DNA of 41,583 nucleotides from Phycisphaerae bacterium (GTDB lineage: Bacteria > Planctomycetota > Phycisphaerae > UBA1845): contig JAJDDW010000053.1 of assembly GCA_029260115.1 (NCBI GenBank), positions 1-41,583 of the forward strand, read 5' to 3'. The translations under genes were made by a program, and so were the position numbers. Positions 1 through 7,606 of this stretch are shown here, piece after piece (positions within the stretch are counted from its first letter, which is position 1; each line of letters begins with the position of its first letter). Under the pieces are notes generated by a model. It was not told the DNA's origin, did not search any database, and saw nothing but the letters and a program-made list of their open reading frames with translations.

Positions 1-304
1 GTTCAAGTCCTACACGAACGTGCGTTTCACCAATTTGTCTTCGTTTATGGTAATAGGTTTCATCGTAAGGGCTTGTGAGTAACTCATGCAGCCAAGCGGT
101 TAGTAGCGTTCGCTGATGTGCCAACTGAGATGCGCCCCCAATGAAATAAGAATTTAGATCATCATGGCGTGTGATCGCGTCGTAGAATCCATCCACAATC
201 TCGGATACCGCCGGGCGCAATTCCACGGCCAAGGCCCTGATATGTGCGACATCAGATTCGCCAAACCCGATGTACGCCTTCATATTCTCAAATTCAGTTG
301 ACAC
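1..304 (-). CDS. Globin-coupled sensor (protoglobin) N-terminus, partial
   Basis: Only the first ~95-101 codons are present; the gene runs off the left edge. The reading frame from GTG at 304 (or ATG at 283) gives a protein with the hallmarks of a protoglobin/globin-coupled sensor domain: a helix reading VDGFYDAI, then LTAWLHELL, then YDETYYHKRRQIGETHVRVGL. In this family the His of the xxHVRxGL motif is the proximal haem ligand; here it is residue 88 from the ATG (codon 22..20). Such domains sense oxygen or redox gases and are normally fused to a histidine kinase, diguanylate cyclase or chemotaxis signalling domain; the output domain is outside the window. It is transcribed away from a receiver-domain gene, so a sensor kinase is plausible but unproven. 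A TATAAT lies at 316..311 (minus) without a good -35. No strong SD decides between the two starts. Confidence 0.75.
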   Translation of the reverse strand, partial: MSTEFENMKAYIGFGESDVAHIRALAVELRPAVSEIVDGFYDAITRHDDLNSYFIGGASQLAHQRTLLTAWLHELLTSPYDETYYHKRRQIGETHVRVGLE

Positions 305-585
305 GACGACATTATACCCATTCGTAGGATTTTTGCTGCCTCTGAAAAAATGTTGTTATTTGGAGGTACTGGTAATTATTCTTTCTAACAATATGAGTGC
401 TGAGCATCACGTAACACGCTGCTTACTCGATATTCGCATGATTATTATGATCCGATAGTTTCGCCTGTGAAATCGTCGCTAGACCCAAAATATCCGTTAA
501 TTGGTCGGAGTGGGGCGAGGGCCTGTTGAAGCTGGCACGGATTCTGCATACGTTTTTTGGAGAGAGGCAATTCGGAGCCAAGGAT

Positions 586-978
586 ATGAACTTTTCGGAC
601 GCACGATGCGAGCATGGTTCGAGCCAATCAACGTCCGAGCATAGCCGGCTGTTGATTGTTGAGCCGGTCAGATTGCTTAGATGGTCACTCTCCCGGTATT
701 TGAGCCAATGGTTCGATGTAGAAGCAGTGGCTACCATGCAGGAAGCTGAGAAGGTGTTTGAGAATGGAGATGTCGATGCTGTATTAGTATCTGATGCGCT
801 CCCAGGAGACGGTGCTCACCTCATAGAAATGCGTGCTAGACATATGAATTCATGCACCCGCATCATTCACATGCTTGCTCAGCCGGTGACCGATCGCGCG
901 GAGATTGGCCTGGTGCGACATATAGAAAAACCATTTGAGCTTGTTGATATGAAAAAGTTGCTGCAAGAGGTGTCTTGA
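586..978 (+). CDS. Single-domain response regulator (receiver domain), atypical
   Basis: A 130-residue protein with one CheY-like receiver fold and no output domain. Beta-1 reads LLIVEP, beta-3 ends VLVSD (D70, likely phospho-acceptor), and the conserved Lys sits in EKPF (K115). It is degenerate: the acidic pair after beta-1 has only E26, and the Thr/Ser after beta-4 is Ala or neighbouring residues (HMLAQ). An upstream in-frame TTG (526) exists, but ATG 586 is preceded by GGAG at 574-577 with 8 nt spacing and begins close to the fold, so I chose it. The CBS gene follows after 22 nt and is probably co-transcribed. The globin sensor on the opposite strand could be the partner. Expected role: cytoplasmic phosphorelay or protein-protein switch; the missing acidic residue leaves phosphorylation in doubt. 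Confidence 0.72.
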   Translation: MNFSDARCEHGSSQSTSEHSRLLIVEPVRLLRWSLSRYLSQWFDVEAVATMQEAEKVFENGDVDAVLVSDALPGDGAHLIEMRARHMNSCTRIIHMLAQPVTDRAEIGLVRHIEKPFELVDMKKLLQEVS

Positions 979-1000
979 GTAAACGAGGAGTCCTGAGCGG

Positions 1001-1621
1001 ATGTTCGTAGCCAATTATATGAAGCATAATCCCTATACAGTGGGGGAGAATGCGCTATTGGCCACTGCTAGCCAATTAATGCATATGCACCAAATTCTGC
1101 ACCTGCCGGTAGTCGATAATGGTCGGCGATTGGTCGGCATCCTTAGTGATCGCGATGTTAGATCAGCCGTGGGTTTTGACCGCACTTTACCAGATAGATT
1201 AACCGTTGCCGAAACGATGACGGTTGATCCGGTGACAATTCAGGCCGACGATACGATAGAGCAGGCGATTGAGATTCTCACAACGAATCGATTCGGCGCC
1301 TTGCCTGTTATGCGGGCCGGACAATTAGCTGGGATCATTACGACAAAAGATGTGCTTCGAGCATTCCACGAAGTGCTGGGCTTAACAGAGGATGGGCGTC
1401 GTATTGAAGTCGCGCTGCCAGATGGCCGAGTTGATTTAGCCAGTGTATTCCAGGCCTTGCAGGATGGTGGGCATGAGGTAATCAGTGCGGTGGTATCACG
1501 CACACGACGCGATGGTGGCGAGCCTTCGCTTTATCTGCGAGTTGCAACCGATCAGCGAAAAAGCATCGAACAATGTTTGCGCAAAGCCATGGCTATCCTG
1601 CTCGCGCCGGAACAGCCATGA
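1001..1621 (+). CDS. CBS-domain pair protein (AcuB-like)
   Basis: A 206-residue cytoplasmic protein. Residues ~7-60 and ~70-125 are two CBS motifs, recognisable from LPVVDNGRRLVGILSDRDV and ALPVMRAGQLAGIITTKDV, which together form a Bateman module that binds adenosine nucleotides. Residues ~135-206 form an alpha/beta tail resembling the small ACT-like domain of AcuB proteins. GAGGAG at 985-990 supports ATG 1001. It lies 22 nt after the receiver-domain gene in the same direction, so the pair probably forms a small signalling operon that couples an energy or nucleotide signal to the receiver. The gene ends 20 nt before the convergent IPTL-CTERM gene. The target process is unknown. Confidence 0.8.
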   Translation: MFVANYMKHNPYTVGENALLATASQLMHMHQILHLPVVDNGRRLVGILSDRDVRSAVGFDRTLPDRLTVAETMTVDPVTIQADDTIEQAIEILTTNRFGALPVMRAGQLAGIITTKDVLRAFHEVLGLTEDGRRIEVALPDGRVDLASVFQALQDGGHEVISAVVSRTRRDGGEPSLYLRVATDQRKSIEQCLRKAMAILLAPEQP

Positions 1622-1641
1622 GAGTTAGCAACGAAAAACGA

Positions 1642-2880
1642 TTAAGCTGACAGCCTTTTGCGTCGAGCCGATAGCACCGTTCCTGCACATAAAATAACCA
1701 GCGCGATGATTACTAAACCCCACTGCGATACTGCTGGCGCTTCGTCGGCGCGAATGCCGTGTTGTTCTGCACAAAAGTCAACGTCGGCACATGGTGAGTA
1801 GTCCAGTGCGTCGATATTGTCCGTCCCTTCAGCAAGGCCCAAGGCTGCTGCGGAGGCCATGAGAGTTACGTTGGGCATCGCGCCAGCGGTAACAGTGAAA
1901 ACGTCTGCGGGAGTGCCTGGCATGCCGGTAGCGAGGGTGCCGAGTGACGGTGAATTCCGGCCCAGTGAAAATATAACTTGGTCATTGCCATCAAACTGGC
2001 CATTGGCATTTGAGTCAAAGATGATCATGCTGTTGATGTCGTCTGCGTCAGTTAGGCCTAGGCTTGGTGCTGAGGCGAATAGTTGCGGCTGAGCAGCGAC
2101 ATCAGCAGGATTCGGGTGGAAGTATATGTTGGCTCCGCTACGCGTAGTTCCTGGGATACCTGGTATGGATGGAGAGTCAGCAGTCAGGGAGAAATAGACG
2201 CCAGATAGAGGGACGTCAAACTGGTCGACGGATGAGCGGACCATGGCTACGACGTTGTCCTGGCCAGCACGCCTGGCAGCCGAGGCGGAACCTACCGGAG
2301 GTTCGGCGTTAAAATCGGTGCCTCCTTGATTGTAATTGTTATATGTCTGGGTGTTGTTGTTGCTAGCACGGTTTGCAGGTAATTGTCCTTGACGCGTAAA
2401 TAATTGTAACGACATAAATTGATCACCAGATGCTTGGTTTTTTAGCGCCTGGTCTTGCACATTGTACGGTACTCTGTTGGCCAACAAATTCGCGGCTGGC
2501 GGGACTGATCCGACGGAATCAATGTCCACGGAAAATAATAGGATTATCGGGGAGTTCGGTGCCACTGTTTCATTAGCTGAAGAAAGTGCATCAATCTCAT
2601 CACCAACCTGGCCAAGGCCTAGTAGTTGGCCCGCAATCAGAATGCTAGGTGGCGCTGGATCTGGAAACTCTTTAAACAGTATAGCATCGGTTGGTACTAA
2701 TCCAGCAAGGACGGTTGGCGATTGGGAATCAAAGGCGTAAAACGGGGGGGTTAATGGGCTGAGCGGCGCACCCTTTCCGCCACCCCGCACAGGCGCAATC
2801 CAAGAACCCAATACCATCAGAACCATCGCAGCTGTCATAAATATGCGTCGGTTGTACGTGTTAGAAATTGTTGCTTCCAT
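1642..2880 (-). CDS. Secreted IPTL-CTERM surface protein
   Basis: A 412-residue exported protein with no recognisable catalytic domain. The N-terminus is a long signal peptide (hydrophobic stretch FMTAAMVLMVLGSWIAP, cleavage near residue 33). The C-terminus is a textbook IPTL-CTERM tail: AVSQWGLVIIALVILCAG followed by Arg/Lys-rich residues. In that family the tail is a membrane anchor and sorting signal handled by an exosortase-type enzyme. The body is rich in small polar residues and has a repeated sense of 'LGL..ADDINSM' and 'LGLAEGTDNIDAL' segments plus DSNANGQFDGND, a possible calcium-binding loop. SD GGAGGG sits directly upstream of ATG 2880. It is third in line after the sigma factor and kinase genes (66 nt from the kinase stop). 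The function is probably structural or adhesive, but that is inference. Confidence 0.7.
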   Translation of the reverse strand: MEATISNTYNRRIFMTAAMVLMVLGSWIAPVRGGGKGAPLSPLTPPFYAFDSQSPTVLAGLVPTDAILFKEFPDPAPPSILIAGQLLGLGQVGDEIDALSSANETVAPNSPIILLFSVDIDSVGSVPPAANLLANRVPYNVQDQALKNQASGDQFMSLQLFTRQGQLPANRASNNNTQTYNNYNQGGTDFNAEPPVGSASAARRAGQDNVVAMVRSSVDQFDVPLSGVYFSLTADSPSIPGIPGTTRSGANIYFHPNPADVAAQPQLFASAPSLGLTDADDINSMIIFDSNANGQFDGNDQVIFSLGRNSPSLGTLATGMPGTPADVFTVTAGAMPNVTLMASAAALGLAEGTDNIDALDYSPCADVDFCAEQHGIRADEAPAVSQWGLVIIALVILCAGTVLSARRKRLSA

Positions 2881-2946
2881 CGCTTCCCTCCAATGCCCCT
2901 ATTCGTTACTGCGCGGCCCAGACATGCTATGACTCCAGAACGACAA

Positions 2947-5799
2947 TCACGGCTGAACCCATGTCGGCCAAGTTGGATCGTCTAACAGTCTGCGGAGCAC
3001 TAGCCCACCATTATAGCGAAAATCTGCGGTGTCGTCGAAAGATTTTCGAGTTTGCTTCAAATTATTAATTGCTTCTGCCCGATTCCCCAACGCCAATGAC
3101 ATTAGCCCCGCGTGATAATAAGCCTCCCCAAGGAACTTCCAGGGAGTGTCCGAAGACTGCGCCAATGTCAGCAGTGCTTCAAAAGGCAGCGTTCCAGCGC
3201 AATAGTCATATAATTCTCGTTGCCATTGGTCAAAAATTGGGATCGTTGAGTCCGTTGAGAAGGTTAGCCCGTTCAGGCGACTCGCGAGCAGCGTCGTCGC
3301 GCTGTCATCCATACCTAGCAGCCGATAACCTGCGGCGGCTAAGATTAAATCTGAAGCGATGGCCGGTTGGCGATTGGCTAACTCATCAATACGGCCCTGC
3401 GCAGCAGTCATGTCGCCGCGCTCTGCGTCAATGAGCGCAGGGTATATATGCGTAAAATATGGATCCTGAGGGTTACACGCGGCGTGCCGCTGTACATCCA
3501 AGGCTGCGGCGTCGATATTGCCTAGCCAATAGTGCATGCGCCAGCGATAGTAATATCCCTCGCAGCGCTGACGGTCGTTAACTGCCAACGCTTCGGCACG
3601 GTCTCTAGCTGCGATAGATTCTTCTAATCTGCCGAGTCGTTCCAGACTTGTCGCCGCTGCGGTGGGAGGGCGGTTGTCCTCCGGTGCGGCTACTTCGCCT
3701 TGCAATGCCCATGAGAGAGAGGTCTGAAAATATTCGTCGGCCTTAAGGCTGTTGCCATCGTCCTGATAGATTTCTGCGGCTAAGCGGTAGGTAATTGAAA
3801 TCAAATAATGAGAGATGCCTGCGTAAAAACTGTCTTTGACCAGTTGTAGCAGCACAGGCTCCGCTTCTTGGAAGGCTTCCAGCGAACGACGAGAGAAAAG
3901 AATCTGGTTATACGCCCGGGCTACGTTCAAACTGGCCTGCGGAAAATATTGGTTGTTAGCCCCAGCTATGTTTCTTGCGACTTGATAGGAATAAGCGGCG
4001 TTATCCGGGTCGTCATAATGAATCGCTAAAGCGCGGAAAAACCACGCTTCAGGAGTGGCTGGGCCACCAAGAGCTTCTGCACGGGCTATCATGCTTCTTG
4101 ATTGGTCAGGCTGTCGAACGCGCCACAACGCCCACGCTTTCACATATATAGCTTCAATATGCTGCGGATTGGCCGCTAGCAAAGTATCTAATTTTTCGAT
4201 GGCTAACTGCGGTTGGCTTTGGCCCATGTCGACCATCGCCTGAACGAATAGCAGCTTAGCTGTCGATGCCCCCATGTCTTGGGCCAATTGAATATCTGCA
4301 AGGACGACATCCGGTTTGCGGTAATTAGAATGCACGAGCCAGTCGTAGGCCCCGTCAAGCTTTTGGTCCGCTTCCCGCTGTTGCGAGAGAGAATAGCTAG
4401 CTACCCATCCGGTACTAACTGCCAAGAGAGCGACACAAGCTGCCATGGCCAGGGACGCTGCTTTGTGGCGCCGCATCCATTTGACACCGCGTTCTACAAA
4501 GGTGACGTGCCGACTCAAAATCGGACGACCTTCCGCGAATCGCCGTAAATCCTCCGCTAAAGCAGTCGCGGATGTGTATCGCTGTCCCGGTTCTTTTTCC
4601 ATCGCCCGCATGCAGATCGTTTCTAGATCGCGCGGTACGTTGTGGATAGTGCGTCGAAGGGGGATGACTTCATGGTGGCATACCGCTTGAATAATTTGGT
4701 CGCGTGTTTCGCCAACGAATGGTCGTTGTCCTGTGACCAGCTCGTATAAGGTGACCCCGAGCGAGAAAATGTCTGTGCGATGGTCGATTTTGCTTGAAGA
4801 ACCGCCGGCCTGCTCCGGCGATAGGTACGAAGGCGTACCCATGATTTCGCCGGACATGGTCATGTGAGGCTCGCTGGTTAAGTGAGCCAGGCCAAAGTCA
4901 GTAATGTACATTTGAAGATCATCGCCCAGGATGATGTTATGCGGCTTGATGTCGCGGTGTATCACACCGTGCTTGTGGGCGTGGGCTAAGCCATCAGCTA
5001 CGCCAGCCAATAAGGATGCGATATATCGATAATCTTCTTTCGAACGCTGAGGTAATTTAGCTTTATCATCTGTTTTTTCTATAGGCTTAGGCTGTTGAAC
5101 TTCATCAATTGCGGGCAAGTTATCTCTAATAGCCTGGCGCGGGGCTGCGAATGGAGAGAGATTAAATGATGACCCATGTAGTGACGCATAGGTAGAGGTT
5201 AATCGTTGCGGCTGGGCTTTGATGATTTGGTCTAGGCTGGAACCTTCGACGAGTTTCATCGCATAGAAATAATGGCCTTCGTAATCACCCTGGGCGTAAA
5301 CGGGGACGACGTTGGCATGATTGAGTCGTGCGGCCGCCTTGGCTTCGTTACGAAATCGGCTTACTGCCCTTCGGCCATGACGCGCGTAGTCGGGTAGTAC
5401 TTTGAGAGCAACCTCTCGATTCAGTGAAAGTTGGCGGGCGCGATAGACCACGCCCATACCGCCATGTCCGATTTCTCGGATGATTTCAAAATCCCCTAAT
5501 TTGCTACCCACTGACAGGGCGTTTTGCTTGTGTCGGGGCGTCCAGGAGCGGTCGCGCGAGGTGGCGTTAATGGATACGCGTCTGGTTTGGCTTTCCGCAT
5601 CCTCCACCTGGGCAAAACCGAAAGCTTCGCGGAGGTCATCGATGAATCGATCTTCGCCCATATTGGCAGTAGCTGAGACTAGAGTGTCTGCGTTCATCAT
5701 TGAACTGCCACATGTATGGCATTTGACCGCCGAATTTGGAGATGTCGCGTCGATCCTAGAATCACAAGAAGGGCAATATAATTTGGTCACCTTGGCCAC
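2947..5799 (-). CDS. Membrane Ser/Thr protein kinase with zinc ribbon and TPR sensor tail
   Basis: A 950-residue PknB/Hanks-type kinase. Residues 9-30 form a zinc ribbon (C9, C12, C27, C30). The kinase domain spans ~103-425: glycine loop GHGGMG (111-116), VAL K133, helix-C E152, HRDIKPHN (281-288), DFG (301-303) and SPE (327-329), so it should be active. An unusual low-similarity insert (~195-255) separates the N-lobe hinge from helix E. One transmembrane segment (~447-470) is followed by ~480 residues of helical TPR-like repeats that would lie outside the cytoplasm. The start is GTG 5799; starting later would remove the zinc ribbon. SD is weak. The ECF sigma gene lies 127 nt upstream in the same direction, a pairing common in planctomycetes, and an IPTL-CTERM gene follows. 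Likely role: envelope signal transduction; the substrate is unknown. Confidence 0.92.
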   Translation of the reverse strand: MAKVTKLYCPSCDSRIDATSPNSAVKCHTCGSSMMNADTLVSATANMGEDRFIDDLREAFGFAQVEDAESQTRRVSINATSRDRSWTPRHKQNALSVGSKLGDFEIIREIGHGGMGVVYRARQLSLNREVALKVLPDYARHGRRAVSRFRNEAKAAARLNHANVVPVYAQGDYEGHYFYAMKLVEGSSLDQIIKAQPQRLTSTYASLHGSSFNLSPFAAPRQAIRDNLPAIDEVQQPKPIEKTDDKAKLPQRSKEDYRYIASLLAGVADGLAHAHKHGVIHRDIKPHNIILGDDLQMYITDFGLAHLTSEPHMTMSGEIMGTPSYLSPEQAGGSSSKIDHRTDIFSLGVTLYELVTGQRPFVGETRDQIIQAVCHHEVIPLRRTIHNVPRDLETICMRAMEKEPGQRYTSATALAEDLRRFAEGRPILSRHVTFVERGVKWMRRHKAASLAMAACVALLAVSTGWVASYSLSQQREADQKLDGAYDWLVHSNYRKPDVVLADIQLAQDMGASTAKLLFVQAMVDMGQSQPQLAIEKLDTLLAANPQHIEAIYVKAWALWRVRQPDQSRSMIARAEALGGPATPEAWFFRALAIHYDDPDNAAYSYQVARNIAGANNQYFPQASLNVARAYNQILFSRRSLEAFQEAEPVLLQLVKDSFYAGISHYLISITYRLAAEIYQDDGNSLKADEYFQTSLSWALQGEVAAPEDNRPPTAAATSLERLGRLEESIAARDRAEALAVNDRQRCEGYYYRWRMHYWLGNIDAAALDVQRHAACNPQDPYFTHIYPALIDAERGDMTAAQGRIDELANRQPAIASDLILAAAGYRLLGMDDSATTLLASRLNGLTFSTDSTIPIFDQWQRELYDYCAGTLPFEALLTLAQSSDTPWKFLGEAYYHAGLMSLALGNRAEAINNLKQTRKSFDDTADFRYNGGLVLRRLLDDPTWPTWVQP

Positions 5800-5926
5800 A
5801 GTTGCCTATTCCGATCGAAAGGGACAGTAAATCTATACTCAAATAGACCAATGTATCAACGATTTGACACGAAAGATTACATGAATTTCAGGCTCGCTCG
5901 TATATGGACGTTTACGCATCCGGTAA

Positions 5927-6547
5927 CTACACATCACATTCAGGGTCCGTCGCGTCTAGCTTGGCTTTTACCCGCTTAATCACGCGAGATTTGGCCTGAT
6001 AGACGCTGGCGACGCTGATACCGACTTGCTTCGCTGTGTCTTCGACTGATAATCCGCCTAGGGCATGTACCTCAAATGCTTCGAGCGTTTTTTCTTCAAA
6101 TTCGTCGGCGACACTCTTCAAGGCCCAGCGAAGTCGATGCATTTGCCACTCACGCTCCCATTTCGCGTCAGCAGAAGTTTCTTTGTCCGCATGAATGAAG
6201 TCAAAATCATGTGGATCGAGATGGATGGGCTGTTTGGCTTCTTTTGCGGCTCGCCGGCCTAACGCGTGGACGACGGCTGACCGTAAGTAACTACGGAATC
6301 TACCCTTACGCGCATCATACTCGAACCCGGCCATGGCTTTGAAGAGGTACATGGTAACCTCCTGAACAACGTCCTCAGCCGTTTCATGCTTGGCGCCTCG
6401 TCCTCGCGCGTAGCGATAAAGCAGTTCGCCATATCGCTCGTCGAATTCGTCCCACCCCATCGTATCGGAGCGATCACGCAGTCGAAGTAGCAATGTGATA
6501 CGAGTTGATTCAGCCATGCCCATACTATGGGCTATTGTCCTCAACAC
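5927..6547 (-). CDS. ECF-type RNA polymerase sigma factor
   Basis: A sigma-70 family ECF factor of up to 206 residues. Region 2 includes AEDVVQEVTMYLFKAM and the following YDARKGRFRSYL helix. Region 4 is the helix-turn-helix LSVEDTAKQVGISVASVYQ near the C-terminus. The opening TRITLLLRLRDRSDTMGWDEF is typical of sigma factors found in planctomycetes. The frame opens at GTG 6547, but ATG 6523 or ATG 6517 would start just before that conserved opening and may be the true start; no clear SD settles it. It directs RNA polymerase to a specific promoter set. No anti-sigma factor is adjacent; instead a membrane Ser/Thr kinase follows 127 nt downstream, so control by phosphorylation is a reasonable guess. 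Confidence 0.88.
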   Translation of the reverse strand: MLRTIAHSMGMAESTRITLLLRLRDRSDTMGWDEFDERYGELLYRYARGRGAKHETAEDVVQEVTMYLFKAMAGFEYDARKGRFRSYLRSAVVHALGRRAAKEAKQPIHLDPHDFDFIHADKETSADAKWEREWQMHRLRWALKSVADEFEEKTLEAFEVHALGGLSVEDTAKQVGISVASVYQAKSRVIKRVKAKLDATDPECDV

Positions 6548-6782
6548 GGAGTGAAATTACAAGGATAAGTCTAAAATTGTTAGCTATATAATTCGTTTGA
6601 TACTTTACACGGCTATTTTTCCTGGGCAGGGGGAAGGTTATAGGTGATTCCCTGATTCTTATCAGGATGACGAATCTCTTAGGCTGCGTCAAAAGTCAGT
6701 CCGCTTGGTCTATGTAATGTTAGCGGACGCTTGTCTCAGTAATTGGTATTGAGCCAAAAGGCTTGGTTTTCGGAGAAAAAAG

Positions 6783-7373
6783 ATGAATCGAAATATGTAT
6801 AACACACGCAATGTTGTCGCGGCAACTGCTGCCGTTTTCTTGGTCTTGGCTGGTAGCGGTATGACGAAGGGGGATACGACTGACCAACCGACGATTTCCT
6901 TGGCCCCGCAGCAGCTTAACGTGCTGCCGGGTGATACGGTACAGGTCGATGCGTTCATTACCAATGTTCAGGATATTGGTACCTATCAGCTTTGTCTTAT
7001 TGGTAAGGCATCTGATGGGCAAGTGTTGACGCTGTCTACCATGGCTATCAATAAAACGCACAAGACTTTTCTGTTTGGCTCGGAGCAAGTAGTTGAAGCG
7101 ATTGACCAGAAGGGTAAGCGACTCGCTGTTATTACCTTTGGTCAAGGCGTCGATGTTGCTGCCGATGAACAGCGCTACTTAGCTACATTTACTTTTGAAG
7201 TGCCAAAAGATGCGAAAGGTTCGCTGCAGTTTGTGGTCGACCAGGGCCAAGAGACTATGCTGCTCCATGGAAGCGGCGAGAAAATGACTTACGGAGTTGG
7301 CGCAGCCGTGAGCATACAAGTTGTTGGTGATACCAAGATTCGTGCGATCAAACGTGATCGATCGACACGCTAG
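6783..7373 (+). CDS. Secreted cohesin-like domain protein
   Basis: A 196-residue exported protein. After a signal peptide (hydrophobic ATAAVFLVLAGSG, cleavage near residue 30) there is a single beta-sandwich-like domain. Its opening, ISLAPQQLNVLPGDTVQVD, followed by ITNVQDIGTYQLCL, resembles the first strands of cohesin-like modules, and YLATFTFEVPKDAKGSLQF resembles the later strands. Cohesins bind dockerins, and dockerin-like segments occur elsewhere in this window, but nothing here shows the two interact. SD GGAG at 6772-6775 supports ATG 6783. It stands alone on the plus strand between minus-strand genes. The cohesin assignment is a fold-level guess without a search. Confidence 0.6.
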   Translation: MNRNMYNTRNVVAATAAVFLVLAGSGMTKGDTTDQPTISLAPQQLNVLPGDTVQVDAFITNVQDIGTYQLCLIGKASDGQVLTLSTMAINKTHKTFLFGSEQVVEAIDQKGKRLAVITFGQGVDVAADEQRYLATFTFEVPKDAKGSLQFVVDQGQETMLLHGSGEKMTYGVGAAVSIQVVGDTKIRAIKRDRSTR

Positions 7374-7500
7374 GGCGAGTACTATTATTGCGTCGCGGCC
7401 AAACTCGGTTATTCCCGGAAGATTGGCCCAACACTAGCGTACACATTAATGTAGTTGTTTATAGTCGAAATAGTGTTAGGCGAAGGTGTATGAATTATTT

Positions 7501-7532
7501 CCCCACGGGTGAGCCGTCGCTTACCTGTGGGG
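7501..7532 (+). terminator. GC-rich hairpin, possible terminator
   Basis: Arms CCCCACGGGT (7501-7510) and ACCTGTGGGG (7523-7532) pair over 10 bp with one G-U. Only three T residues follow on the plus strand, so it is a weak terminator candidate for the cohesin-like gene ending at 7373. Confidence 0.4.
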
Positions 7533-7606
7533 TTTCATGCATGGTCAGCGTTGCCCAATGGTAAAGATAGTTGCTGCGTGCTTGAGCTGTTTTTCAAGCG
7601 TTAGGA

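Noticed and set aside
1..10. GTTCAAGTCC resembles a tRNA T-loop.
   Set aside because: The minus-strand frame through it encodes the protoglobin VRVGLE motif, and no acceptor or anticodon stem is present.
305..585. GGAGGT at 361-366 as SD for a 21-codon ORF at ~391.
   Set aside because: Spacing of ~25 nt is too long and the peptide has no character of its own.
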